A stretch of DNA of 64,000 nt from SAR324 cluster bacterium (GCA_028281495.1 JANQJU010000040.1:1-64000), one strand, 5' to 3'. Positions 10,748 to 20,469 are shown, counted from the first letter of the stretch. Program-made: numbers and translations. The notes: generated from the letters alone by a model not told the origin.

Positions 10748-11109
10748 GTCGAAGTTTCTTGAAAGAATTTCAACATTGCCCTCAATTCCCTCCCCCATCC
10801 CAAACCAAAAATCATCCTTCTCTAGTTTATTCTCTTCTCAATTTGCGTCTCTTTAGGAAATCGGTGCTAGGTTAAAGAAAATAAGGCTTGGTGGGGATTT
10901 GGGAAAGTTAATCCTATCGGCCAAATAATGTCGATGTTTTATCCACCGGATCGGTAATTCTTTGTCAATTGTTTGAAGCGGAGTGCTTCCTTGAGTCGAT
11001 CAAGACATTATCTTTGACGGCTTAAGGTTGTTGCTTTCATAAGAATAGTGTTACGGAAAAGGATTGTTTTTCATTTCATCACGTCCCGACAGAGAAGGAG
11101 GAACCGTCT
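10748..11109. other. Intergenic region carrying one copy of a dispersed repeat
   Basis: There is no convincing gene in these 362 bases. Positions 10806-10882 resemble 34519-34598 (see the repeat entries). The right end carries AGAAGGAGGAACC just before the ATG at 11110, a strong ribosome binding site for the GH13 gene. I see no clear terminator hairpin with a T-run. Confidence 0.6.
10806..10882 (+). repeat. Dispersed imperfect repeat, copy 1
   Basis: This stretch aligns over about 75 bp with 34519-34598 with a few small gaps. The two copies share the 15-base core CTCTAGTTTATTCTC (here 10820-10834) and a second block, AAATCGG followed by CTAGGT. It lies about 60 bp after a plus-strand gene, as copy 2 lies about 40 bp after one. 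It does not fold into an obvious hairpin. Confidence 0.6.
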
Positions 11110-14100
11110 ATGAAACCGCTACAGCTACATGAAGCACAGACCCAAGCCGTTGTGCACGAAATTCAAGAAATCATTCAAACTCGTTCCGCCTATGAGGCAG
11201 CCAAACAAATCACCCAATCGTTCTTAGGTTCTCGTAAGGTCGGGGAGGGACAGGCTTTATTTGGGTTTTGGGTGCCCGGATTGGTGGACGGTGCATTGAA
11301 AGGCAAAGCACATCAGATCTGCCTGGAAGTCTTTACACCGCTGCGGAACATCGACTTCATGGCGCTGAAAAAAGGCGAGCCACAAGAGCGAGAATTTCAG
11401 AGAGACGAAGTCACGCTCAGGGCAGTGGATGATTATATGGTGGGAGTAGTGGACCATGTGAGCATCGGAACCCGCGATCAAACCGGATCGTTTTATTGGC
11501 TTCGCTACCATGCGGGGGACTTTGATGCCATCATTCGAGATCCCTTGGTGCAATCCTCTCCCTTAGGCGTGTACGCCCCTGCCGAATTGTTTGATGTGAC
11601 CGGAATGTGTGCCGAACGCAAAGACATGGACTACTTCACCTCCTTTTACAAAACCATCTTTCCCGATGGGACCTACCGCGCCAAAGATGTGGGAATGCAC
11701 TTGGAAATTCACACCGAAACCGCCACCGAAGAAGGAACCATTGCCGCTCTCACTCGTCGTTACCAATCCATTGGCAAGAAGGTTCAAGCCAACATCGATG
11801 CGAGGCGACTCGATATTTATGAAGGATTGACCCCTGCGGATTTACACTTCGTGGGCTTTGATTCGATTGAATTGACTCCGGAAGTGCCACCCGCCGAGCG
11901 GGAAGCCATCCAAGAAGAAACCGGAGAGTTTTTTCAGGTGCTGAGTGCCGAAGGAGATCGAGTCCAGATCCAACTCAAGCGCCCTGATATTTCAAACTGG
12001 GGGTATGACACACCGATTGTCGGATCAGCAGCCGTGAATCCTTCCATTTTGGAAACCATGCGGCCTAACGAATTTCTGGAGTTCATCGAAACCCTGCATA
12101 CGATGCCAGGGCGTCCGATTCAAATGTGTATCGATTCCGTGCTTGGCCATTGCGATTTTCAAGGTGCCCGCTTGCTAGAGACCTTTGACGTGCCTTCAGA
12201 AGACCGCTCAAACCTCCATTATGTGAACAGCAAATACCTGCGCGGTCCCAATATGTATGGCCGGGACATCGATTTTACCAATCCCAATGTGAAGGCCATT
12301 TTATTGGAATTGCTCATCCGCAAACTCAATCTGGGCTACGATGCGGTGCGGGTGGATGGTGCCCAAGATTTCATTCTGAACATGGATGAAGAAACCGGGT
12401 TACGGATTCAAGAAGATGAGTTCCTCAATGACATGGCCAATGTGGTTCAAGACATCAATGGGGTGCGTCGTCGTCTTGATTTCAATCTGGAAGATGGACG
12501 GCCTTGGCCTGATGATCTGAATTGGTTGTTCAATTCCAAATATCTGGACCACTGCATCGAACGCACCTTGCCTTACAAAGATCGAGTGAAGCAATGGAGT
12601 CCCATTATTTTCGCGCACAATGTGCATGGAAAATACAAATGGTTCATGAACAAATGGGATCGTTTTGTGGAAGTATATCGTTACGGAGAGAATTGGATCA
12701 CCGGACATTCCAATCATGACAACGCCCGTTATTTCTATCGGTTGGTGAAGCTGAAGCCTTCCAGCGACTACGAGCCGGGCACCTCCTTCGATGACTATTA
12801 CAATGACCAACTGGGCAACTCGTTGAAGGAAGTCGCCCACAACACGATGGATAACAATGCGTTAACGGCGCTCAGTCTCGGATTCCTTCCGGGGAACCCG
12901 ATGTTTCTACTGAATGCGTTGTTTCACACCCCATGGCTGTTTTTGCGTGATATCGACGACACGTTTGATCTCAAGATTGTTGCAGAAGAAGGGTCCCGTT
13001 TTTTGACCTGGTATGTGGATGACGCTTTGTATGCCCAGTCTGAAAATTTTCAACGCCTCAAAGCGTTAGGGTTCACGAGTTACCATCAACTGGTAGCCGA
13101 TGTGCGTCATCGTGAAGAATCCCCTGCGTTCATGGATGTGTTGTTTTTGTTGTGCCAAAGCATCAAGACCGATGCTTTGATGGCGCGTTTTCTCTTTGAT
13201 GATCCCGAAGATACAGGTGGATATCCAAACGTCGCGGAGCTTCAGGAAACGTACCACCGACTGATCCACTCGACGACCGATGCGGATCAGGCCTATCAAA
13301 AGCAATTGATCCAACGCATTCATGCGGACCCTAAAGAGTCCGAGCGCCGGACCATTGCTGCCAACAAGCTCATGGCAAAGAGCTACCGTTTTCTACAACG
13401 TGATCTTGCTACCGCACCGGAAGCACGGAAAGCCGGATTGCAATTGCAAATGGAAAAGATCGATTTCTTGCAAACGTTGAATGACGTGGCCATTGCCATG
13501 CTCATCGAAGATGCCGACCTAAGGAGCGAGTACAATGTCGCCACTTGGGCCACAGATGATCGGCTCAAGGTCCTCGCTCCTGAGGTCATGAAACCGCAAG
13601 GGGAGCTTTCTGCCGAACAACTCAAAACCTTTGCCAAAGCATTCATGCTTGATGCGCGGGATTCGGCCAAAGTCCACCATTATGAAGAATCCGTGGATGT
13701 GCCTCGGGCTGAATTCAACTTTGCACTCCGGTTGTTCCGTCAACGCAATGCGTGGTTGTTGAACAATCCGACCAACGATGTGCAAAAAGACTATTTTGCT
13801 CGCAAATTGTGGATCAATGGTGCCAAAGACCTGGGCGATTGGGGAGATCAAGGCGATGTGGTGAAATGCAATACGATCTACTACGGATGGCGCACGAGTC
13901 CGGACCGGAAGAAACAAGTGTTCCTCATTGCCAATATGGAAGGTCATCCCATCGAACGATGTCCTCTCAATCTTTTTCTCAATTTGTCAGGGACCTGGAA
14001 CACGGTGGTGCATTCTCCCACCTTAAAAGACATCCCTGACCATCTCGACAAAAATTTTGTGCTGCATGATTTCAAAAATGGAGAGGCCTTGTTGCTGGAA

Positions 14101-14115
14101 CGGACTTTGGCATGA
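11110..14115 (+). CDS. GH13 glycoside hydrolase, probable glucosylglycerol hydrolase (GghA-like)
   Basis: The 1001-residue protein contains alpha-amylase-clan motifs. Conserved region II reads DAVRVDGAQDF with Arg414 and the probable nucleophile Asp416, and region IV reads GHSNHDN with His536-Asp537. The length, the long N-terminal domain and the overall layout resemble the roughly 1000-residue glucosylglycerol hydrolases known from cyanobacteria, which break down the compatible solute glucosylglycerol after a fall in salinity. That assignment rests on recalled family features, so another GH13 activity is possible. There is no signal peptide, so it should be cytoplasmic, as expected for turnover of an intracellular solute. 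A strong AGAAGGAGGAACC site precedes the ATG. It appears to be a single-gene unit. Confidence 0.65.
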   Translation: MKPLQLHEAQTQAVVHEIQEIIQTRSAYEAAKQITQSFLGSRKVGEGQALFGFWVPGLVDGALKGKAHQICLEVFTPLRNIDFMALKKGEPQEREFQRDEVTLRAVDDYMVGVVDHVSIGTRDQTGSFYWLRYHAGDFDAIIRDPLVQSSPLGVYAPAELFDVTGMCAERKDMDYFTSFYKTIFPDGTYRAKDVGMHLEIHTETATEEGTIAALTRRYQSIGKKVQANIDARRLDIYEGLTPADLHFVGFDSIELTPEVPPAEREAIQEETGEFFQVLSAEGDRVQIQLKRPDISNWGYDTPIVGSAAVNPSILETMRPNEFLEFIETLHTMPGRPIQMCIDSVLGHCDFQGARLLETFDVPSEDRSNLHYVNSKYLRGPNMYGRDIDFTNPNVKAILLELLIRKLNLGYDAVRVDGAQDFILNMDEETGLRIQEDEFLNDMANVVQDINGVRRRLDFNLEDGRPWPDDLNWLFNSKYLDHCIERTLPYKDRVKQWSPIIFAHNVHGKYKWFMNKWDRFVEVYRYGENWITGHSNHDNARYFYRLVKLKPSSDYEPGTSFDDYYNDQLGNSLKEVAHNTMDNNALTALSLGFLPGNPMFLLNALFHTPWLFLRDIDDTFDLKIVAEEGSRFLTWYVDDALYAQSENFQRLKALGFTSYHQLVADVRHREESPAFMDVLFLLCQSIKTDALMARFLFDDPEDTGGYPNVAELQETYHRLIHSTTDADQAYQKQLIQRIHADPKESERRTIAANKLMAKSYRFLQRDLATAPEARKAGLQLQMEKIDFLQTLNDVAIAMLIEDADLRSEYNVATWATDDRLKVLAPEVMKPQGELSAEQLKTFAKAFMLDARDSAKVHHYEESVDVPRAEFNFALRLFRQRNAWLLNNPTNDVQKDYFARKLWINGAKDLGDWGDQGDVVKCNTIYYGWRTSPDRKKQVFLIANMEGHPIERCPLNLFLNLSGTWNTVVHSPTLKDIPDHLDKNFVLHDFKNGEALLLERTLA

Positions 14116-14148
14116 ACCCATTGAGGATCATTGGAAACTTGAGCTGAG

Positions 14149-14220
14149 TCCAGTTAACCTGAAATAGCTAACTCAATTTAACTTGAAATAGCTAACTCAA
14201 TTTAACCTGAAATAGCTAAC
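14149..14220 (+). repeat. Three tandem copies of a 24-bp unit
   Basis: Units lie at 14149-14172, 14173-14196 and 14197-14220. Each ends in TGAAATAGCTAAC; units 2 and 3 differ at a single base, while unit 1 differs from them at its start. The array begins 33 bp after the stop of the GH13 gene and is followed by A/T-rich non-coding DNA. Confidence 0.9.
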
Positions 14221-14683
14221 GGTAAAATTATAACAAGAGTGCAAATGAATCGCCCAAATTTGTTTTTTTGCAACAAGTGAATTGTCTCAGGATGCCTTTA
14301 TTTGCTGGTTACTATCTTGGAGGAAATGGGGCATGATGTTTTGGATATACGCGGGACCCCCCAAGAAGGATTGCAGGACAGTTGAAAAGTGAATAGCCCG
14401 TGACCTCAAAAATCGTCCCAAAAGCCACGTCCATACAACGTGTTTGAAACGGATTTCTATCGAATAAGAAAATGCTTTTCCCCTTCCTCTACTCTTCCCC
14501 GACGGTTCCCTTTGGTTATCTCAGATTATCAATAAAAATTATAAAGTGATTCTCCTTTTTGCTCAATTATCAATCAAAAGTTCTCCTGTTAACATTTGTT
14601 TGAGGTTGCAAATAACGTTGCAACATTGGCGGAAACTTTCCCTCTCTGTAGGGAGCACAACAAATCAACTTAGGAGAATGACT
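14221..14683. other. Long intergenic stretch, apparently decayed
   Basis: Apart from the possible toxin remnant, these 463 bases hold no gene I can support. An in-frame open stretch from 14546 runs into the DUF1330 gene, but its codons before 14684 look non-coding. A ribosome binding site, TAGGAG, lies at 14671-14676. Confidence 0.5.
14281..14385 (+). pseudogene. Possible remnant of a DUF5615 PIN-like toxin gene
   Basis: This open stretch between a TGA at 14278 and a TGA at 14383 encodes LLVTILEEMGHDVLDIRG followed by TPQEGLQD. This resembles the N-terminal part of DUF5615 PIN-like proteins, in which a 'GHDVxDIRGT...G..D' pattern follows the first helix. There is no start codon in a sensible place and no downstream continuation in any frame that I can find, so it reads as a decayed fragment. 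It lies next to the 24-bp tandem repeat. Chance resemblance over some 30 codons cannot be excluded. Confidence 0.35.
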
Positions 14684-14989
14684 ATGACTTATTACTCAGT
14701 ACTAGCCGTCACACCCACCAGCGAGGACTGGATCCCTGGCTATATCGGACCTGCAAATGCACTCGTTGCCAAGCATGGAGGAAAATATCTCGCCCGAACT
14801 TCCAGTCACGAGCGCCTCGAAGGTCAAGGTGAAGATGTCGCATTGCGAATCATCATCGAGTGGCCCTCGAAGGAAGCTGCAAAGGCCTTCATGAGCGAAC
14901 CGGAATACCTACCTCATCTCGAAGCCCGGACTGCCGGTTCGAACAGCCACCATTTCCTCATCGAAGGCAAGGACGACCTTGCTTCATGA
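14684..14989 (+). CDS. DUF1330-family small protein
   Basis: The 101-residue product MTYYSVLAVTPTSEDWIPGY and onward fits the DUF1330 ferredoxin-like (dimeric alpha-beta barrel) fold: LVAKHGGKYLARTSSHE followed by RIIIEWPSKEAAKAFMSEPEY is the typical core. The function is unknown. I chose ATG 14684 because AGGAG sits 7 bases before it; ATG 14678 and the open frame back to 14546 are less likely. The cupin gene follows after 44 bp, with its own good ribosome binding site, and the two may form a small stress-type operon. Confidence 0.8.
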   Translation: MTYYSVLAVTPTSEDWIPGYIGPANALVAKHGGKYLARTSSHERLEGQGEDVALRIIIEWPSKEAAKAFMSEPEYLPHLEARTAGSNSHHFLIEGKDDLAS

Positions 14990-15033
14990 TGCTCTTTGAT
15001 AAATGGACACCATCTTAATTAGAGGAGGAAAAC

Positions 15034-15381
15034 ATGACTACTATATCCAGCAACGTTGGTAGTAAGATCGTATTTGAAAACGACAAAGTTATCGTGTGGG
15101 ACTTCGAGCTACAGCCGGGGGAGGAAACGCCTATCCATCGACATGAAAAATCGTACATGTGGTATGCCATTCAAGGGGGGCCTTTGGATTGTGAGGACGA
15201 TCGGGGCAATGACCTGGGAGTCTTTGAGGTGCCCACTGGAAGCATATTTGATATTAAGTGTGAAAATGGTGAACTCGAAGTCATGTCGGAAATAGCCCAA
15301 GGTGTTAAATTCCCTGTCACTCACAAAGCAAAAAACATTGGCGATGTGACTTATCGAGAAATCCTTATTGAATTTAAGTAA
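15034..15381 (+). CDS. Small cupin-domain protein
   Basis: The 115-residue protein has a single cupin barrel. VWDFELQPGEETPIHRHEKS carries the first cupin motif with a His-x-His pair and a following Glu, a likely metal site. The second motif (VFEVPTGSIFDI) is weak in His. An AGAGGAGGAAAAC ribosome binding site precedes the ATG. It lies between the DUF1330 gene and a nitrilase-superfamily gene on the same strand. The reaction cannot be deduced. Confidence 0.8.
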   Translation: MTTISSNVGSKIVFENDKVIVWDFELQPGEETPIHRHEKSYMWYAIQGGPLDCEDDRGNDLGVFEVPTGSIFDIKCENGELEVMSEIAQGVKFPVTHKAKNIGDVTYREILIEFK

Positions 15382-15464
15382 CCCAACAAGACCCAGTTGA
15401 AATCGTCACGGCGCTGAGGGCTTCTTTGCTGACCAGCGCCGAGATATTTGATCAGGAAACGAAT

Positions 15465-16232
15465 ATGAAAATTGCAAGTATCCAATTGAATATTGAATGG
15501 GAAGACAAGGAAGTAAATTTTCGTAGATCCGAGATATTTACTGAGAGAGCCAAATCGGACAACTGTAATGTTATTGTATTTCCTGAAACATTTAATTCTG
15601 GATTTTCAATGAATGTAAAAACTATCGGTGAAGTACCGAATGGCGAAACATTCGATCATCTCTCTCAGTTGGCAAAGAAATATAACATCAGCATTATTGG
15701 TGGATATGCGGAATCTACAAATTCTGGAAAAGGACGTAATATCGCTTTGGTTTTAGACAGCGATGGTAGGACATTGGCAAAGTACTCAAAAAATCATCCA
15801 TTTTCTTATGTTGATGAACACAAATACTACGAGCCGGGCGACTCCCAATCTATCTTTGAAATAGACGGGACTTCATCCAGTGTATTCATATGTTACGATT
15901 TGAGGTTTCCAGAGTTGTTTAGAAAAGTTGCCAAACAAGTAAGTGTTATTTTTGTGATTGCAAATTGGCCATTGGCGAGACAAGAACAATGGGAATCCTT
16001 ACTCAAAGCAAGAGCAATAGAAAACCAGTGTTTTATTGTGGGTGTCAATCGAATTGGAACAGATGGCAATGAACTTACATACGGTGGAGGTTCAAATGTA
16101 TTTGATCCCTTAGGGAATATGTTATCACGTGGAGGTTCCACTCAAGAATACATTGTTACCGAAATAAATGAGAGCGAAGTAACAGAAGTAAGAAGGAAAT
16201 TCCCTTTTTTAAAAGACATGAAGTACATCTAA
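15465..16232 (+). CDS. Carbon-nitrogen hydrolase, omega-amidase/Nit2-like
   Basis: I chose the ATG at 15465 (255 residues) because MKIASIQLNIEW is the family's canonical first strand; the open frame back to 15426 is probably untranslated. The nitrilase-superfamily triad is visible: Glu41 in FPETFNSGFS, Lys109 in YSKNHPF and nucleophile Cys143 in FICYDLRFPE. Small proteins of this type hydrolyse amides of keto acids (2-oxoglutaramate or 2-oxosuccinamate) or related carbon-nitrogen bonds in the cytoplasm. The substrate is not fixed by the sequence. The gene is more A+T-rich than the neighbouring GH13 gene. Confidence 0.85.
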   Translation: MKIASIQLNIEWEDKEVNFRRSEIFTERAKSDNCNVIVFPETFNSGFSMNVKTIGEVPNGETFDHLSQLAKKYNISIIGGYAESTNSGKGRNIALVLDSDGRTLAKYSKNHPFSYVDEHKYYEPGDSQSIFEIDGTSSSVFICYDLRFPELFRKVAKQVSVIFVIANWPLARQEQWESLLKARAIENQCFIVGVNRIGTDGNELTYGGGSNVFDPLGNMLSRGGSTQEYIVTEINESEVTEVRRKFPFLKDMKYI

Positions 16233-16274
16233 AACAAATGGTTTCCTATTCAGATCTCGCGATGAAAAACATGG

Positions 16275-17300
16275 CTAAATGGAAAAAGGTTTGGGTTTGG
16301 GAGCCGTTCCTAAAAGTTTACGATGGCCCTTTAAGTAAAGAGTTTGGAGAAAGTCGTTGGCGAATTCCTGCCACCACACTGGATTGAACCGAGGTGAAAA
16401 GGATTGAGGTGCCCCGGTATATTCAAATACCCCGACGATGACACGCATACTCAGATCATTGTAGGGCATCAAATGTGTTTTCACATACAAAGGACGAAAA
16501 CCACATTGCTCCATAAGCCTTTTCAGGGAACTGGGCGAAAAAAAGTTAATATGCCAGTGGATATCGACTCTTGTCTCTCGGAAGCGAGATAGATAGTGCT
16601 TCATGAGGATGGATAGATATTCAGAGGGCACTTCAATGTAAAACAAACTGCCTTCCCGAATGAATGCGGTGTAATCCGAAATCATGGCTTTGGGAGAAAC
16701 AATATGTTCTAGAGTATGCGTCGAAATCAGCAGGTCAAATGGAGCAAGCTGCTGGACCTCAGCTATGGAAGAGGTCCCTTCCACTTCAGGGGCTAAATTT
16801 TCGGGGCGGAGATCTAAATCATAGACGTACTTCTGAGCCTGCTTAAACAGAAGTATGTTCTCGCCATTAGCTCCCCCTATGTCGAGCAATTTTCCAATGT
16901 CTTTTTTGCGAAAATTCAGCACAACATCCCGAATAAACTGCTGCCGGAATGATAGTTCTTCGCTTCGGTTTCCGGATACGGAGCACGTCTCTTCTTGGTA
17001 ACTCCGTCCACTATGCTGCTCCGCTTTTTGATAAAAAACATGCATCTGTTCTGCACTTTGAGTGGAGTACAATCGTTCAATTTCTTGTTGAGAAAAGGTG
17101 GGAGACAGAAAGAGATGTTTGCATTCTTGGCATTGCAATGCCGATATTTGAACTTCGTCGATATCCAAAACATTTTTAAGAATGTGATTGATTTCGGCAT
17201 TGCGATGCGATGCAAAATTTTCATCATATCGATTGACTGTACTTAGTAACGGATGCAGTTCGTGACAATCACAGATGGGGCATGTTTTGAGGTGAATCAT
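16275..17300 (-). CDS. SAM-dependent methyltransferase with N-terminal Cys4 zinc-binding-like module
   Basis: Cys7/Cys10 and Cys57/Cys60 (CPIC ... CQEC) form a zinc-ribbon-like pair at the N-terminus of this 341-residue protein. The methyltransferase core follows: motif I LLDIGGANGEN at about 138-148, an acidic post-I loop (VYDLDLRPENL) and LISTHTLEHIVSP as motif IV. This layout is common in sugar- or secondary-metabolite methyltransferases, often C-methyltransferase-like, but the acceptor is unknown. It begins 28 bp after the alpha-mannosidase gene on the same strand and is probably the last gene of the sugar operon. Confidence 0.8.
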   Translation of the reverse strand: MIHLKTCPICDCHELHPLLSTVNRYDENFASHRNAEINHILKNVLDIDEVQISALQCQECKHLFLSPTFSQQEIERLYSTQSAEQMHVFYQKAEQHSGRSYQEETCSVSGNRSEELSFRQQFIRDVVLNFRKKDIGKLLDIGGANGENILLFKQAQKYVYDLDLRPENLAPEVEGTSSIAEVQQLAPFDLLISTHTLEHIVSPKAMISDYTAFIREGSLFYIEVPSEYLSILMKHYLSRFRETRVDIHWHINFFSPSSLKRLMEQCGFRPLYVKTHLMPYNDLSMRVIVGVFEYTGAPQSFSPRFNPVWWQEFANDFLQTLYLKGHRKLLGTAPKPKPFSI

Positions 17301-17328
17301 AATATTTTAAATCCTTTAGTACCCGATA

Positions 17329-20300
17329 TTAAGACGGTGGCAGCTCCACAAGAAAAGTAATGATCTCAAAGGGCTTCATCTCAACAATAACTGGATTTTC
17401 GGTGGATTCCCTTCCAATTTTGTTTTCCATCAAGTCCGTTTGATACCATTGGGTGAATTGGAAATTTAACTGAACGACGGCGGTGGTTTTCCCTCCATGT
17501 TGTTCATGCATTCTGAAAACAATGTGGTTCCCCTGCTCTGATTTTTTAATGGCATCCACGGCAATACAAGGGTTGTCGATGTGGAACAAGCTTCGTGTGT
17601 TTTCAACGGTTCCTTCAAAAAAGGACAAGGGCAAATTCAAATCCCACGCTTCTTGAATAAGATGAGAATCGCTCCAAGGTTTTGTATGAACATAAAGCGC
17701 ATACGTGAACTCGTGCATTCCTCTATCGGCTTCGGGGTCAGGATAAGACGAGGATTTTAACAAAGACAGCCTCATGACATTGTTATGTATGTCGTAGCCA
17801 TACTTGCAGTCATTCAGTAAAGCGACACCTAATCCATTTTCAGATAAATCTGCCCATTGATGCCCAACCACTTCAAATTTAGCATGCTCCCAGCTGGTAT
17901 TTCGGTGCGTGGGACGTTCCATACTTCCAAACTGGATATCGTATCTCGCTTTGGTGGAACGGACATCGACCGGAAAAGCCGCCTTTAACAGTTTGTTGCG
18001 TTCTTGCCAATTCACTTGGGTGATGAAATCAATTCTCTCTAAATTCTGATACAAGACGAGGCATTGAATGATCGTAGAATTGCGATAGTGCCATTCGAAT
18101 TTCACTTTGATGTAGTGACACCCTATTGAAATCAAAGTCACCCCTTTGAAATCAGTGATGACTTCTTTCTTTAAATCGATAGTAGGCTCCAACTCCCAGG
18201 CATCATAACTTCTAGGTTTGTCCTCAAACACTTCCAAAGCATTGCCAAGGCCTGCCAGTACATTTCGCTTGAGGGATTTGTCATAAATTTTGTCTAGTTG
18301 GCCGTGATTGTTCCATTGAATGACAAATCGATTGGATTCAATATGATCGTTTGCAAATTCAAAGACACCTCTCTCTCTAGAAATAATGGGGGCTTCCTTC
18401 CAAAAGATATTGGTAAACGAGAGAGGAGGAATATTGCTGACAAAGATTGTGGCTTCCTCATCTTCAACTTGTGCATTCAAGACTTCCTCATTTTCATTCA
18501 CGTAATGCCCACCTTCCATCATTTTCAACGGAATTCTGACCAAACCACTACGACTCCATGAAGACGAATTGAATACCGCAATGCCCCTTTCCTTTTGTTG
18601 AACGATTTTAGAACAGGATTGATGCCTGAGTTCTTCCATAAGATTCAAAGCATGCACATATTCTTCTTTGGAATCTTGATAGACCTCTCGAATACTCGAA
18701 CCTGGAATGATATCGTGGAACTGATTTCTCAATACGATTTTCCAAACCTCATGCATCGTTGCATGATGATAGAGTGACCAATCGTTGTTTTGTACCGATG
18801 CGAAGGCTTGGAGCATTTCTACATTTCGACACTTTAACTCCAGTAGACGATTGTATTTCTTGATAAAAGCTTGAGAAGTATACGTGCCTCTATGCATTTC
18901 CAAATACAACTCATCGTCCCATACATGGAGATAACCCTGATTGTTTTCATCCTTTATATTTTTTTGAAGCCGTTCTGCATACTGGCTCACATTCGAATCG
19001 ATCAAATTCGGTAAGGTGGGAATGTTTTGGATTCGTCTTTTTCTTTCAAGCATTTCCCGGTTGACCCCACCCCCTCCATCTCCAAATCCGTAGGCAGCCA
19101 ATACATCTTTATTGAGATCTTTGTTTTTATAGTTATCCCAAGTGCCTTGAATGGTTGCAGGAACAATGGTTCCATTGTAGGAACGAAACCTTGGGTTTTC
19201 TGGGTCTAAACTCGGTGTTGTGAGGAAGTGTGTTAAGATCTCAGAACCATCAATTCCTCTCCATAGGAACGTGTCGTATGGGATTTCATTGTGTTCATTC
19301 CAACTAATTTTTGTGGTGAAAAACGTTTGAATATTGGATTTTTTTAAGATTTGAGGCAATGCCCAGCTATATCCAAAAACATCGGGCAGCCACAAAAAAT
19401 TGTTTTCGTAGTCGAACTCTTGTTTAAAAAATTCTTTTGCTAAAAGTATTTGCCGAACAATCGATTCCCCACTGATCAAATTGCAATCCGCCTCCACCCA
19501 CATGGCTCCTGCCGGTTCCCACTTTCCTTGCTGCACGTGTTTCCGAATTTTGTCATAGAGGGTCGGAAAATCAGACTTAAGATATTCATAAAGTTGGGGT
19601 TGGGGTTGAAAAAATAGGTAGTCCTCAAATTTTTGCATCAACCGATCCACGGTTGAGAAGGATCGGGCGAGTTTTTCTCTCGTATGTTTTGTCCTCCAGA
19701 GCCATGCCACGTCAATGTGGGTGTGCCCCACACAATATACATTGACGGGCGAGCTTTCATTCAGCGCTGCCAGTTGGGTGTTCAGATAGTGGGTCGCCTG
19801 TTGGACCGAATTGAAGAAAGTTTCCGACCGGGGATAGCTAAAATCCACCTGGCGTAGGGTCTCAACTAAAAGCTTTTCCAGCTCGTATTTGTGATAGTTG
19901 TTTTCATCTAAGATCTTGATCGTCTCAACAATCGTGGACCCGGTATAATAAAGATCATCCGTGGATGGATCCAAACAAGCGATTTCAGCTCGCTTGATTT
20001 GATGGGTTTGCTCGGAAGGGATGCCGCCTCCTTCCAAGCCACTCCAAAGCCGAAACGCCAATCGACACGGCTTCCCAACGTTTTCTGGAGGAAGGAAGAC
20101 TTCTTGATGATTCGTATCCACACCCGAATACAAGGCGTTGTTGACATAAAGTAACGACTCAAAACCAGAACTGTAACCGGCCCCCGTTTTTCCAAAATCG
20201 AAAATGCCAACAATGTCATGACCTTCCCATTGCTGAGGGATCTCAATCTCCGTGGTGAGCCATAGATACTTATCCCGCCCCTTCCAAAAATCGCCGATAT

Positions 20301-20469
20301 GGAGTGGAAATGAATTCGCATCAGAAGTGACGGGGGATGGATTCACAAAATGGCCCTCCTCATTGGAAGCTGTGAAGCCATTCAATGGGAGGTTGTTGTA
20401 ATATCTCAACTCTTTTAGTTCGTTGATGTGCTTTTCTAATCTTTGTAAATGATGAAATTCTAAAGGCAT
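17329..20469 (-). CDS. GH38 alpha-mannosidase
   Basis: The length (1046 residues) and the N-terminal carbohydrate-binding-like region (FWKGRDKYLWLTTEIEIP) match cytoplasmic class II (MAN2C1-like) alpha-mannosidases. The zinc-site motif HTHIDVAWLWR lies near residue 250 and the catalytic-nucleophile motif LPDVFGYSW near 360; HDIIPGSSIREVYQDS is a further family signature. It should release mannose from alpha-mannosides. There is no signal peptide, so the substrate must be imported. It lies 38 bp downstream of a sugar-binding-protein gene, with GGGAGGGAACAG before its ATG, and so is probably induced together with it. Confidence 0.92.
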   Translation of the reverse strand: MPLEFHHLQRLEKHINELKELRYYNNLPLNGFTASNEEGHFVNPSPVTSDANSFPLHIGDFWKGRDKYLWLTTEIEIPQQWEGHDIVGIFDFGKTGAGYSSGFESLLYVNNALYSGVDTNHQEVFLPPENVGKPCRLAFRLWSGLEGGGIPSEQTHQIKRAEIACLDPSTDDLYYTGSTIVETIKILDENNYHKYELEKLLVETLRQVDFSYPRSETFFNSVQQATHYLNTQLAALNESSPVNVYCVGHTHIDVAWLWRTKHTREKLARSFSTVDRLMQKFEDYLFFQPQPQLYEYLKSDFPTLYDKIRKHVQQGKWEPAGAMWVEADCNLISGESIVRQILLAKEFFKQEFDYENNFLWLPDVFGYSWALPQILKKSNIQTFFTTKISWNEHNEIPYDTFLWRGIDGSEILTHFLTTPSLDPENPRFRSYNGTIVPATIQGTWDNYKNKDLNKDVLAAYGFGDGGGGVNREMLERKRRIQNIPTLPNLIDSNVSQYAERLQKNIKDENNQGYLHVWDDELYLEMHRGTYTSQAFIKKYNRLLELKCRNVEMLQAFASVQNNDWSLYHHATMHEVWKIVLRNQFHDIIPGSSIREVYQDSKEEYVHALNLMEELRHQSCSKIVQQKERGIAVFNSSSWSRSGLVRIPLKMMEGGHYVNENEEVLNAQVEDEEATIFVSNIPPLSFTNIFWKEAPIISRERGVFEFANDHIESNRFVIQWNNHGQLDKIYDKSLKRNVLAGLGNALEVFEDKPRSYDAWELEPTIDLKKEVITDFKGVTLISIGCHYIKVKFEWHYRNSTIIQCLVLYQNLERIDFITQVNWQERNKLLKAAFPVDVRSTKARYDIQFGSMERPTHRNTSWEHAKFEVVGHQWADLSENGLGVALLNDCKYGYDIHNNVMRLSLLKSSSYPDPEADRGMHEFTYALYVHTKPWSDSHLIQEAWDLNLPLSFFEGTVENTRSLFHIDNPCIAVDAIKKSEQGNHIVFRMHEQHGGKTTAVVQLNFQFTQWYQTDLMENKIGRESTENPVIVEMKPFEIITFLVELPPS

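Noticed and set aside
12400..12840. 146-codon minus-strand frame within the GH13 gene
   Set aside because: Antisense to a well-supported catalytic region; no ribosome binding site or family.
14546..14683. N-terminal extension of the DUF1330 protein
   Set aside because: The extra 46 codons lack family resemblance, and a good ribosome binding site lies just before ATG 14684.
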